Source of the DNA: an uncultured Lachnospiraceae bacterium
GTDB taxonomy: Bacteria; Bacillota; Clostridia; Lachnospirales; Lachnospiraceae
Assembly (NCBI GenBank): GCA_910579085.1
Contig: CAJTRU010000015.1
Coordinates: 1 to 52,119 of the forward strand
Reading direction: 5' to 3'
DNA length: 52,119 nt
The translations under genes were made by a program, and so were the position numbers. This document shows positions 1 through 7,570 of this stretch, piece after piece (position 1 is the first letter of the stretch; each line of letters starts with the position of its first letter). Under the pieces are notes generated by a model, which had not been told where the DNA came from, made no database searches, and was given only the letters and a program-made list of their open reading frames with translations.

Positions 1-54
1 TTCTGGCACAGAAACCGTCCGTTTTTACACTAACACAAGATAACTGGAAATTAT
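1..54 (+). repeat. Right end of a dispersed palindromic repeat element (copy R1, cut by the window edge)
   Basis: The first 54 bases match the right-hand ends of the complete copies near 14.4 and 44.6 kb: TTCTGGCAC, then AAACCGTCCGT, then the terminal motif GATAACTGGAAATTATCCCA. Only the terminal part of the element lies in the window. It sits upstream of the FliD-like gene. The match is seen directly; calling it a mobile element is inference from the family. Confidence 0.75.
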
Positions 55-118
55 CCCACACCCAGTTTGTTGTATATAGTAAACATAGCAATTTGTAACG
101 AAAATTTGGAAAAAGCAG

Positions 119-148
119 TTAATTATTTTAAATATATTTCGATATAAT
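119..148 (+). promoter_or_regulatory. Putative promoter of the FliD-like gene (flagellar-sigma-like or sigma-A)
   Basis: A TATAAT hexamer lies at 143-148, but no good -35 is found 17 bases upstream. Overlapping it is TCGATAT at 139-145, 16 bases after TTAA (119-122), which resembles the Bacillus SigD pattern TAAA-N15-CCGATAT. A flagellar sigma factor would fit a FliD-like product. The assignment is tentative. Confidence 0.35.
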
Positions 149-241
149 ATATAGGAAAGTGGACTGGAAAGAGCATTTCCAGTGTTACATGGTACATAGT
201 GGTTTATTTAACTGGAATTTTAATGTAAAGGAGTGAGAATT

Positions 242-1045
242 ATGTCAGTTTTTTCAGTATCTGGCTCAAACAATGATTTTTATGGCATGTTTTTTAATAC
301 ATCTGGTTCAAACAATAAGAACAATGCAGCAGGCCTTTTTGGTGGCGGCAATAATGCTTTAGGTGATATGTCACTTATAAAAAGCGGTGCTTATAAAAAA
401 CTTCTGAATTCATATTATGCAACAGTAAAGGAAAATGAAGCTGAAGACGGTAAAGGGACTACTACTGCAAAGGCAAGTGCGGCAAAAGATTCTGCTGGAA
501 GCCTCCAGACTGTTTCATCTGATGCTACAGAACTTCTGGGTGCACTTAAAGAACTTGGCAACAGGTCATTATATAAGAATAAGACAGATGAAAGCGGCAA
601 CAAAATCCTTGGTGAAAAAGGAGAGGCTGTTTATGATACAGAAAAAATAAACAGCGCTGTTAAGAAATTTGTTGAGTCTTATAATTCATTTATTGAGTCA
701 TCAGGCAAGTTAAATTCTACAAGCATATTAGGCAAGACTCTTGATATTGTAAAGGGTACAAAGAAGAACTCAGGGCTTCTTGCTGATATAGGCATTACAA
801 TAGGTGATGATAACAAGTTAAAACTGGATGAAACAAAGCTGGGCAAAGCTAATGTAACTACAATTAATTCATTATTTGTTGGAAGCGGCTCATATGGTTC
901 ATCAGTTTCAGCAAGGACTTCAGCAAGCGCACGCCTGGCAAACAGTGCAGCATACACAAATACACGTGGCACATCATATACATACGATGGTTCTTATTCC
1001 ATGCTTGGTTCAACAGGTTCTAATTCTATTAGCGGGTATATGTAA
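242..1045 (+). CDS. FliD-like (flagellar cap-related) small secreted/structural protein
   Basis: This is a 267-aa protein. The start is ATG 242, with AAAGGAG ending 8 bases upstream; a GTG at 233 is in frame but overlaps that site. The N-terminal ~60 residues are rich in Gly, Ser and Asn. Residues ~130-220 carry the pattern of FliD C-terminal domains: INSAVKKFVESYNSFI, then LADIGITIGDDNKLKLDE. The last ~45 residues are a Ser/Ala/Tyr-rich tail. It is far shorter than FliD and no flagellar operon is nearby, so it is an orphan relative. Similar short FliD-like proteins occur in motile Lachnospiraceae; function unknown. A strong terminator follows at 1069. Confidence 0.55.
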   Translation: MSVFSVSGSNNDFYGMFFNTSGSNNKNNAAGLFGGGNNALGDMSLIKSGAYKKLLNSYYATVKENEAEDGKGTTTAKASAAKDSAGSLQTVSSDATELLGALKELGNRSLYKNKTDESGNKILGEKGEAVYDTEKINSAVKKFVESYNSFIESSGKLNSTSILGKTLDIVKGTKKNSGLLADIGITIGDDNKLKLDETKLGKANVTTINSLFVGSGSYGSSVSARTSASARLANSAAYTNTRGTSYTYDGSYSMLGSTGSNSISGYM

Positions 1046-1068
1046 GCCATTTTTATAGGAATTTTATC

Positions 1069-1106
1069 CTCCTGCTTATATTACAGATATATAAGCAGGA
1101 GTTTTT
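1069..1106 (+). terminator. Rho-independent terminator of the FliD-like gene
   Basis: CTCCTGCTTATAT (1069-1081) pairs perfectly with ATATAAGCAGGAG (1089-1101) around a 7-base loop, followed by TTTTTG. The right arm lies inside the 3' end of the opposite-strand FtsX remnant. Confidence 0.9.
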
Positions 1107-1683
1107 GTGTTTTATGGTAAACAATAACGGGTACTGCTATGCATATAATTATAATTATTACAAAGAATACAATATTTCTTTCCCAGGGAATTGAATAAGA
1201 AACATTGTTATAAAAGTTTATTGCATTAAATACAGCATAGCTTAGCGGGATACCTGCCGCCAGTGAAGCAGCTATAGAGATAACTGCATAGCCTGTGCCT
1301 TCCATGCCAAGCATCTTTTTAGCCTGTTTTGAAGTCATGCCAATGCTTTCAAGAGTTGCGGGTTCATGCAGGCGGCTATGTATATTAGATGCCATCATAT
1401 CCAGGTAGTTAAGGATTGCGAGCATTGCCATAATAATACTTATACTATTGCCAAGCACTTTAGCTTTATTTTTAGTGGTTTTCATTTCATTATAATTGCG
1501 CAGCCTGGATTCACGGCTTATTTCGTTTATCCCGTCAAAAACAGATATTGCTGCCTGTTCTGTTTCTTCATTATAAGGTTCTTTATACTCTGCCAGTACA
1601 GCCTCAACATATGTTTCCCCTAAAAGCTTTTCTGCAAATTTTTCACTAACAATTATTTCTGGTGCAATTCCTTCTGCAAATGC
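1081..1683 (-). pseudogene. C-terminal remnant of an FtsX-type ABC transporter permease
   Basis: The frame is open for 200 codons from just after a TGA at 1684-1686, and an internal ATG at 1485 gives only 134 aa. The C-terminal part has the FtsX-domain pattern of BceB-like permeases (ESIGMTSKQAKKMLGMEG) followed by two hydrophobic segments of ~20 residues each. The N-terminal transmembrane segments and most of the extracytoplasmic domain are missing and were not found between 1687 and 1779. No ATPase partner is adjacent. The 3' end overlaps the FliD-like gene's terminator, so this is best read as a decaying leftover. Confidence 0.75.
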
Positions 1684-1779
1684 TCATATATGGTAAAGAA
1701 GCAAGTAACCAAAAACAAGAGATAGACAGCAAGTTATACACATTCACACAATGCTGGTTACTACACAACCCCTCCTCAT

Positions 1780-2385
1780 TTATTCCTTTTTAGCTAAAAA
1801 ATTTTCTGTAATAAAAAATTGATTAAGTTCTTTCATATGGTTACAAGGGTATTTTTGTGGCATTACGAAAGAATGTTGTGACAGTCCTTCCAAAAAAGAG
1901 TAATAAATATTAGAAAATATTGGAGTATCCAGGTTTGCAGCAAAAATATTGGCCACTTTCATTAAGTCAATAGCTTTTTCCATTGAATCATAATTTTTTA
2001 AAAGTAAATCTTGGGATTTTTGTTGTATTTTAGGATAGACATTTGATAAACTGACTAATGCCGTCCATGCCATCAACTCCATTTTTCGTATATTATCGAG
2101 TGGTAGAAGCTGCTCTGAATATAAAATAAAATCCTCTAATGAAACGCTGTTTTGAAACAGTTCCAGATTTTCTGCCCGTTGAATTGCACAAAACTCAATA
2201 TAATCTAAAATTTCTATATAGAAATTTTCTTGTGATTTAAAAAAATTTTGTATAGAACCTACTGTATACCCTGAGGAATTTGCTAGTTTGCGAAAACTAA
2301 CAGATGATAGTCCTTCTTTACCAATCAGATTTATTGATAACTGTAAAATTTCCTGCTTTTTAGTGTAACTTTCTTTATTGCCCAT
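1780..2385 (-). CDS. TetR family transcriptional repressor
   Basis: A 201-aa protein with a canonical TetR N-terminal helix-turn-helix at residues ~8-55 (ILQLSINLIGKEGLSS, then FRKLANSSGYTVGSIQNFF). The C-terminal ~140 residues are a helical ligand/dimer region with no recognisable subfamily. ATG 2385 is preceded on its strand by AAGGAGAG. It is divergent from the ybjQ-kinase operon, with two matching palindromes in the shared intergenic region, so it very likely represses both directions. The ligand is unknown. Confidence 0.9.
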   Translation of the reverse strand: MGNKESYTKKQEILQLSINLIGKEGLSSVSFRKLANSSGYTVGSIQNFFKSQENFYIEILDYIEFCAIQRAENLELFQNSVSLEDFILYSEQLLPLDNIRKMELMAWTALVSLSNVYPKIQQKSQDLLLKNYDSMEKAIDLMKVANIFAANLDTPIFSNIYYSFLEGLSQHSFVMPQKYPCNHMKELNQFFITENFLAKKE

Positions 2386-2427
2386 ATGCCACTCTCCTTA
2401 ATATAAATTTTTTTTAATATATCATAC

Positions 2428-2484
2428 TTGACATTTTAATACAAGTGTATTAAAATTAAAAAAGTTAATACAACTGTATTAAAA
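2428..2484 (+). promoter_or_regulatory. Divergent promoter region with two TetR-type operators
   Basis: TTGACA (2428-2433) and TAAAAT (2451-2456) are separated by 17 bases and form a sigma-A promoter for the rightward operon. Operator 1 (2434-2455) is a perfect palindrome, TTTTAATACA-AG-TGTATTAAAA, filling the spacer and overlapping the -10. Operator 2 (2465-2482) repeats it as TTAATACA-AC-TGTATTAA. On the other strand, TTGTAT-N17-TATATT could serve tetR. Binding by the adjacent TetR is inference from position and symmetry. Confidence 0.8.
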
Positions 2485-2502
2485 TTGGAAGGAGAAAATG
2501 CA

Positions 2503-2813
2503 ATGTTAATGTCAAGTACAAACACAATCGAGGGAAAAAACTGGAAGTATTAGGATTGGTAAGAGGAGTGTCTATTTACAGTAAAAATCTTGTAAAGGAT
2601 ATTGGGCAAAGTTTAAAATCTGTAGTTGGAGGAGGGCTGAAAACTTATACTGGATTGTTGGAGCTTACAACAGATACAGCTACAAGAAAAATGGAAGAAA
2701 AAGCAAATGAAATGAGTGCAGATGTAATCGTTGGAATCAGCTATTCTACATGTAATCTAGTAGATGGGGCGGCAGAAATAATTGTATATGGTACAGCAGC
2801 AAAATTTGTTTAA
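2503..2813 (+). pseudogene. YbjQ/UPF0145 family protein, one-base frameshift in an A tract
   Basis: ATG 2503 has GGAAGGAG 9 bases upstream and starts MLMSSTNTIEGK, the usual YbjQ N-terminus (TIEGK). The frame then stops at a TAG 17 codons in. The rest of the family sequence (LVRGVSIYSKNLVKDIGQS to GTAAKFV) runs in another frame to 2813. A run of six A after GGG (2535-2540) would restore one frame if it had seven. YbjQ proteins are ~105-aa pentamers of uncertain function. It could be a true mutation, a sequencing error or a phase-variable tract. It is the first gene of the TetR-controlled operon. Confidence 0.75.
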
Positions 2814-2831
2814 AGGTGGTAGTAAGCTATA

Positions 2832-3314
2832 ATGAGTAAGGTTATTATGATGTGCGGAGTATGTGGTTCTGGTAAAACAACTTATGCAAAGCAGAAAGAA
2901 AAAAATGGGTATATCAGACTTTCGATTGATGAAGAACTATGGAAAACTTACGGAAGGAAAGGTATTGATTATCCAGATAGCCGTTATGAAGAATTATCAG
3001 AGAAAGTAGAGGCTATGCTTTGTGAGAGATTAATCCGCTTTATTAAAGACGGAAAAAACGTAGTAATTGATTTTAGTTTTTGGAGTAAAAGAAATCGTAG
3101 CTTTTATAGGACAATCATTGAAAAAGCAGGAGGTACAGCAGAACTTGTATATATGAAAGCCAGTAAAGAAACTTTGCAAAAAAGACTGAAAAAAAGAAAT
3201 ACGCTTTTAAATGCTAATTCTCCATTCATAATAACTAACGAAATATTAGAACATCATTATAATGACTTTGAAGAGCCGCGGGGAGAGGGGGAAATAATCC
3301 TATTACAGGATTAA
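2832..3314 (+). CDS. P-loop kinase-like ATP-binding protein (AAA_33/zeta-toxin-like fold)
   Basis: A 160-aa protein with a Walker A motif at residues 9-17 (GVCGSGKTT). RLSIDEELW at ~30-38 resembles the substrate-side Asp motif, VVIDFSFW at ~75-82 the Walker B-like strand, and a basic lid follows (KRLKKRNTLLNA). This matches small predicted kinases that phosphorylate small molecules or nucleotides; the substrate cannot be told. It lies 18 bases after the frameshifted ybjQ and is presumably transcribed from the TetR-controlled promoter. AAAGGTGG precedes the start. A resistance role is possible but unproven. Confidence 0.75.
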   Translation: MSKVIMMCGVCGSGKTTYAKQKEKNGYIRLSIDEELWKTYGRKGIDYPDSRYEELSEKVEAMLCERLIRFIKDGKNVVIDFSFWSKRNRSFYRTIIEKAGGTAELVYMKASKETLQKRLKKRNTLLNANSPFIITNEILEHHYNDFEEPRGEGEIILLQD

Positions 3315-3614
3315 TTATAAAAGATAAGACCATTTATTTTGAAAACATTATATAATTTCCAAAATGGCTGATAGGTTATTTGATGGCATCAGCCAGGTGC
3401 TACCGCTTCCAGAAACCCCTGTAATCCCTTTTTCATAAAAACTGTTTACTTTGTATTTTTTAGAATTTTAGAAATATGCCTTTCTAGTTATATTAAATTA
3501 CTAAAATTGCTGCATTGATAATTATAGCATTATATTTGTATAAGTAAAAGAAGTTTAATGCCATACAAGTATCAGATATATAAAAAAATATTATATGGAA
3601 AATTTGTTTAAATA
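3315..3614. other. AT-rich intergenic stretch with no recognised gene
   Basis: The only structure is a weak inverted pair CCATTT...AAAATGG at ~3331-3367, possibly a poor terminator for the kinase gene. No open frame with a ribosome binding site and no copy of the dispersed repeat was seen. Confidence 0.4.
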
Positions 3615-3644
3615 TTGCCTGTCTTTATATAATTATGGTATAAT
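3615..3644 (+). promoter_or_regulatory. Promoter of the first chemoreceptor gene
   Basis: TTGCCT (3615-3620) and TATAAT (3639-3644) are 18 bases apart, about 60 bases before the start codon at 3708. Confidence 0.6.
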
Positions 3645-3707
3645 CCAAAGGACTGCACAAGAAAATTGTATAAAAAATATTTATATAATTACAGGAGGGT
3701 TATAATA

Positions 3708-5231
3708 ATGAAAGAATATAGGGAAAGAACAGGGGATTCTGGTAATGCAGCTTACCAGGATGAGGAACTTATACGTATAAACCGTCTGGCATTAATTGTT
3801 GTATCTGTTATATCTGTTTTTCTTTTTGGCGGATATTTAAGGGATGCGGCTGATGGTAATATAACGTGGGGATTTGCGGTTTTAGTTGCATCAATATCTG
3901 CATTTATATGCATTACAAATAACATAATTTATTTTATAAATAAGAAAAGTAATGCTCTTAAACATTCAATTGTTATAGAATATGCAGTATTATATTTAGT
4001 GGCTATGCTGGGTGCAAAAAATGACCTGGTGTTTATTATTGCTGTACCATTAACAGGGGTTATAATGTTGTATTTTGATTTAAGGTTTATGGTTTCAACA
4101 AGTGTAGGTGTATTTTTAATAAATATTATATATATCTGTTTCCGCCTTTATAAGGGGACAATGCCTTCTGGCCTGCCAATCAGCCTCTCTACTATATTAT
4201 TACAGGTTGCAGGTATAGCAGTGTACTTAGTGGCAATGTGCCAGGCAACAGCGATTTCCAACAAGATTAATGCGAGGAAACTTAAACAGATTGCTGAACA
4301 GAAAGAACAAAGTGAAAAGCTTCTCAGTGATGTTCTTGAGATTGCAACTGTTATCAGGGAAAATTCTGTTTCAGCAAGTGAAAAAATTTCAGCTTTAAGA
4401 GATGCAACATTAAAGACATCTGATTCATTGGGAGAAATTTCAAAAGGAAATTCATTAAATGCAAAAAGCATTGAAAAACAGACGCTTATGACTGGCAATA
4501 TCCAGGAAATGATTATAAATACAAAGAACATTTCTGATGAGATGGTGAAAAATGCACAAAACAGCCTTGATGCAGTAAAGGAAGGGCAGCAGTCTATGAA
4601 AGAACTGCTTGGGCAGGCAGAATTTATTGAACAATCAAACCACCAGGCAGCGGAGCTTATGCAGGTATTATCTGGTAATGCTAAAAAGGTTGGAAGCATT
4701 ACAGAGGAAATATTCTCTATTTCCAGCCAGACGAATATGCTTGCCCTGAATGCTTCTATAGAGAGTGCAAGGGCGGGTGAGGCTGGACGTGGTTTTGCAG
4801 TTGTGGCGGAACAGATACGTGTACTTGCAGAACAGACAAGGAAACTTACAGAAAATATCAGAAGCATTGTTGGAGAATTGGAAGAAAATACTAATGAAAC
4901 ATTAGGGAGTGTTTCAAAGATGCTTGATGCATCATCGGAAGAAAAGAAAAATATCGGGATTGTGGGTGAAAAATTTTCAAATATACATACAGTTGTAACC
5001 ATGCTGGGAGATAATGTAAAGTTTATTGGAAATAGTATTGAGGATATTTATTCTGCAAATAACCAGATTGTTGATAGTATCAGCCAGATATCAGCAGTGA
5101 GTGAAGAGGTTGCTGCAAACACCCTGGAGGCGGACAGTATTGGCAAGACAAGCAGCGACGAAGCCAGGCAGGCGGTGGAATTTATGGAAAAACTGCTTGG
5201 TGTGGCACAAAAGCTGGACAGTTATCTGTAA
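3708..5231 (+). CDS. Methyl-accepting chemotaxis protein with polytopic membrane sensor
   Basis: The 507-aa protein starts at ATG 3708, with AGGAGG at 3693-3698; an upstream TTG at 3666 has no such site. Residues ~25-190 contain about six hydrophobic segments and no large extracytoplasmic domain, so sensing is probably within the membrane. Residues ~210-500 form the cytoplasmic coiled-coil signalling domain, with the conserved hairpin tip near 345-365 (ISSQTNMLALNASIESARAG). No clear HAMP domain is visible. It should signal to CheA/CheW, which are not in the window. A perfect hairpin terminator follows. Confidence 0.93.
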   Translation: MKEYRERTGDSGNAAYQDEELIRINRLALIVVSVISVFLFGGYLRDAADGNITWGFAVLVASISAFICITNNIIYFINKKSNALKHSIVIEYAVLYLVAMLGAKNDLVFIIAVPLTGVIMLYFDLRFMVSTSVGVFLINIIYICFRLYKGTMPSGLPISLSTILLQVAGIAVYLVAMCQATAISNKINARKLKQIAEQKEQSEKLLSDVLEIATVIRENSVSASEKISALRDATLKTSDSLGEISKGNSLNAKSIEKQTLMTGNIQEMIINTKNISDEMVKNAQNSLDAVKEGQQSMKELLGQAEFIEQSNHQAAELMQVLSGNAKKVGSITEEIFSISSQTNMLALNASIESARAGEAGRGFAVVAEQIRVLAEQTRKLTENIRSIVGELEENTNETLGSVSKMLDASSEEKKNIGIVGEKFSNIHTVVTMLGDNVKFIGNSIEDIYSANNQIVDSISQISAVSEEVAANTLEADSIGKTSSDEARQAVEFMEKLLGVAQKLDSYL

Positions 5232-5266
5232 AGCATTAAGCGTGAATACTGGATTTACATAGCTTA

Positions 5267-5305
5267 CCCCCTCTGTTATATATGGATAACAGAGGGGGCT
5301 TTTGT
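5267..5305. terminator. Terminator after the chemoreceptor gene (inside direct repeat A)
   Basis: CCCCCTCTGTTAT (5267-5279) pairs perfectly with ATAACAGAGGGGG (5286-5298), followed by CTTTTG. A diverged copy with compensating changes in the stem stands at 7473-7504. Confidence 0.9.
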
Positions 5306-5363
5306 ATTTTAAATATACTGGTATGCCTTATATTGCTGGTTAACGCCTGGACTTGCCTTTTAT
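5267..5363. repeat. Direct repeat A flanking the AbiH block (copy of a gene 3' end plus terminator)
   Basis: By hand alignment about 85 of 98 positions match 7473-7570. The repeat holds the hairpin and, on the minus strand, the codons K-G-K-S-R-R-stop, corresponding to K-G-K-F-R-R-stop at the end of the membrane protein at 7547. Copy A has lost the rest of that gene. The repeats read as the two boundaries of an inserted block. Confidence 0.8.
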
Positions 5364-5420
5364 GCATTTATTTTAACTGGTTGTGGCAAATATATTTACA
5401 ATTATATTTATATATGGTAA

Positions 5421-5561
5421 TATCAATCCGGTTTAATTTCATTAAGTAAAGTAAACTCTTTAAAATCCACACTTTTTAAGTGGCAGGCCTGGTTTGCCAG
5501 TGGACAAGCCACAGAACAGATTGCAGATATTATCTGGCTTATAGATAAAAATAAACAGTAA
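5421..5561 (+). pseudogene. Possible C-terminal fragment of an unidentified gene
   Basis: A 46-codon open stretch ends in TAA 5559-5561 and has no ATG or ribosome binding site. Its end reads protein-like (LFKWQAWFASGQATEQIADI, then IWLIDKNKQ). I do not recognise the family. It lies directly upstream of abiH, just inside direct repeat A, and may be what is left of another cargo gene. It could also be chance. Confidence 0.25.
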
Positions 5562-5586
5562 ATTAAGAAAGTGGGCAGAATTAAAT

Positions 5587-6870
5587 ATGGATATATTAGT
5601 ATTAGGAAATGGATTTGATTTGGCACATGGACTGCCAACTGGTTATATTGATTTTTTGGAATTTTGTAAGAGCATAATGCCAATATATAAAGATGCAAAG
5701 GAAAAACCAGTTGTTAATTATTATATGGAGGTATTATCAGATATAAAAATTAATAGTGAAATAAAAGATTATCTGGATGAAGCATTTAAAAGCAGAAAAG
5801 AGAATAGTGAAATGAAATACAAGACAAAGTATCCAAGTTTAGATGAATTATTTTCACTTATTGATAATAATATATGGTTTTATTATTTTATCCAGTGTGA
5901 CAGGCATGACAAAGAAAACTGGGTAGACTTTGAAGGTGAAATATCTAATGTAATAAAGGCAATAACTGGAACAATGAAAGAATATAATATGTCATTATAT
6001 GGAGAATTACGTAATTTTAAAGATGGGAATTCATATCATCTGGCATGTGAATATGAAGTAATTTTAGATATAATTAAAAAATATAAAAAAAGGAACTTGT
6101 TAGACAGAGTTACTTATTTAGAGATAAAAAACTATTTACTGGATGATTTGAACCGCCTGGTCCGTGCATTGGAAATATATTTAACAGAGGTTATTGGCAA
6201 AGTTAAAATAAAAAAGGTGTCTTCTGATATAATGGATATAGTTAGTCCTTCTATCAAAGTTCTAAATTTTAATTATACTAATACTTACATTAAAGAATAC
6301 TATTACAATGAAATAAATATTAATTATATTCATGGAAAAGCAAGGAAAAATAACACAATAGAAGATAATAAGATGGTTCTTGGTATAGATGAATATCTTC
6401 CAGAAGATAGAAGGAATAAGGACACAGAATTTATTGATTTTAAAAAATATTACCAGAGAATTTACAAAGGAACAGGCTGTAAATATAAGGAGTGGATAAG
6501 TGCAATACATGAGGATTTTCAAGAATATGAAATGGAATTAGAAAGGATTAAAACATATAAAGATAATGTATTTCCACAAAGGCAACGGGCAAATGAAATA
6601 AAAAATAATTATTTAAACAAACATAATCTCTATATTTTTGGACATTCACTTGATATTACTGATAAAGATATTCTTAGGGATTTAATATTAAATGACAATA
6701 TAAATACAACTATATTTTACCATAGTAAAGAGGAACTCGGAAGGAAAATTGCAAATCTTGTTAAAGTAATAGGGCAGGATGAATTAATAAAAAGAACTAG
6801 CGGAGGGAAATATCCTGTTATTGAGTTTTTACCACAAAGTGATATGAAGATAAAAGCAGATGTTATATAA
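5587..6870 (+). CDS. abiH: AbiH family abortive-infection (phage defence) protein
   Basis: The 427-aa protein opens with the AbiH family signature GNGFDLAHGLPT at residues 7-18. It also has the family's later motifs: LNFNYTNTY (~226-234), YIHGKA (~248) and FGHSLDITDKDI (~351-362). AbiH was described in lactococci as a single-gene abortive-infection system; its biochemistry is unsettled. The gene is AT-rich with AAA/ATA/TTA-heavy codon use unlike its neighbours, which supports recent acquisition. GTGGGCAGA before ATG 5587 is a weak ribosome binding site. It ends against a terminator shared with the convergent GNAT gene. Confidence 0.88.
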   Translation: MDILVLGNGFDLAHGLPTGYIDFLEFCKSIMPIYKDAKEKPVVNYYMEVLSDIKINSEIKDYLDEAFKSRKENSEMKYKTKYPSLDELFSLIDNNIWFYYFIQCDRHDKENWVDFEGEISNVIKAITGTMKEYNMSLYGELRNFKDGNSYHLACEYEVILDIIKKYKKRNLLDRVTYLEIKNYLLDDLNRLVRALEIYLTEVIGKVKIKKVSSDIMDIVSPSIKVLNFNYTNTYIKEYYYNEININYIHGKARKNNTIEDNKMVLGIDEYLPEDRRNKDTEFIDFKKYYQRIYKGTGCKYKEWISAIHEDFQEYEMELERIKTYKDNVFPQRQRANEIKNNYLNKHNLYIFGHSLDITDKDILRDLILNDNINTTIFYHSKEELGRKIANLVKVIGQDELIKRTSGGKYPVIEFLPQSDMKIKADVI

Positions 6871-6933
6871 TTAAGGTTTGTCCTGGCAGCAGGCAGATTT
6901 ATTTTATAATTGAAATGATATTAAAGCTTATAT

Positions 6934-6972
6934 AAAACACCTTGGAAATATAGTATTAACAAGGTGTTTTTC
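6934..6972. terminator. Bidirectional terminator between abiH and the GNAT gene
   Basis: AAAACACCTTG (6934-6944) pairs perfectly with CAAGGTGTTTT (6960-6970) around a 15-base loop, with T runs on both strands. Confidence 0.85.
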
Positions 6973-7000
6973 TTAATATATATGGAAAAGGCTTGTTTAT

Positions 7001-7411
7001 CTAAAACCATTTACAAGGAAGTGTTAGAAAATAATCCCTGCTTTCCTTAAATCCCATTTTTTCATAAAATCCTTTTGCGCACTCTGTCTGGACTAACAAT
7101 TCAGAATTTTTACAGGCATTTCTGCATAGCCTTACTAATTCCCTTCCTATACCATTATTCTGGTATTTTGGCAAAACAGCCAAATCATAAATAACTGACC
7201 GGAAGTGCAAATCGCTTAACATCCTTACACATCCTGCTAATTCCCCGTCTATCCATGCAGAGAATACAAATGTTGAATTTATAAATCCAATATTAAAGCG
7301 TTCTAACTGTTCCTGGGTTGTGGTATCTCCGGTTGCCCAGCCTGTTTCAAGAAATAATTTATACAATTCATTACAAGGTATATCCTTCTGTGTTTTATAT
7401 ATTACATTCAT
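7001..7411 (-). CDS. GNAT family N-acetyltransferase
   Basis: This 136-aa protein is the size of a single GNAT domain. The start is ATG 7411, with AAAGGAG 8 bases upstream; a longer TTG start would include that site. The acetyl-CoA motif is YDLAVLPKYQNNGIGRELVR in the middle of the protein, and YEKMGF is near the end. The substrate (small molecule or protein N-terminus) is unknown. It is convergent with abiH and lies inside the block between direct repeats A and B, so it is probably cargo. Confidence 0.88.
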   Translation of the reverse strand: MNVIYKTQKDIPCNELYKLFLETGWATGDTTTQEQLERFNIGFINSTFVFSAWIDGELAGCVRMLSDLHFRSVIYDLAVLPKYQNNGIGRELVRLCRNACKNSELLVQTECAKGFYEKMGFKESRDYFLTLPCKWF

Positions 7412-7472
7412 TATGTTTACTCCTTTCAAAGTGCATAACGCCTGCTTTGCCAGTTATTTTTATATTAAATAA

Positions 7473-7570
7473 CCCCCTTTGTTGTACTTGGACAACAGAG
7501 GAGGTATTTTGTATTTTAAATATACTAGTATGCCTTGTACTGCTGGTTAACGCCTGAACTTTCCTTTTAT
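7473..7570. repeat. Direct repeat B (intact copy: terminator plus end of the membrane-protein gene)
   Basis: This is the partner of 5267-5363. Its hairpin (7473-7485 with 7492-7504) shows changes that keep pairing relative to copy A (TTAT/ATAA becomes TTGT/ACAA). Its right part is the last eight codons of the minus-strand gene at 7547. It probably terminates that gene. Confidence 0.8.

Larger units (their letters stand above)
5364..7472. mobile_element. Defence cargo block (AbiH + acetyltransferase) between direct repeats
   Basis: About 2.1 kb is bounded by direct repeats A and B, which both derive from the 3' end and terminator of the membrane-protein gene. The contents are a short gene remnant, abiH on the plus strand and a GNAT gene on the minus strand. 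AbiH is visibly more AT-rich than the flanking genes. No integrase or transposase is present, so the block is either a non-autonomous island or the remains of a gene duplication later filled by cargo. The repeats are seen; the mechanism is inferred. Confidence 0.55.

Noticed and set aside
1704..1763. Inverted GTAACCA/TGGTTAC pair as a terminator of tetR
   Set aside because: Seven-base arms ~40 bases apart with no T run; too weak to call.
4148..5002. Long minus-strand open frame (284 codons) opposite the first chemoreceptor
   Set aside because: A shadow of the receptor's coiled-coil codon pattern (Ser/Phe/Ile-rich, no family features); similar shadows lie opposite the other two receptors and RNase J.
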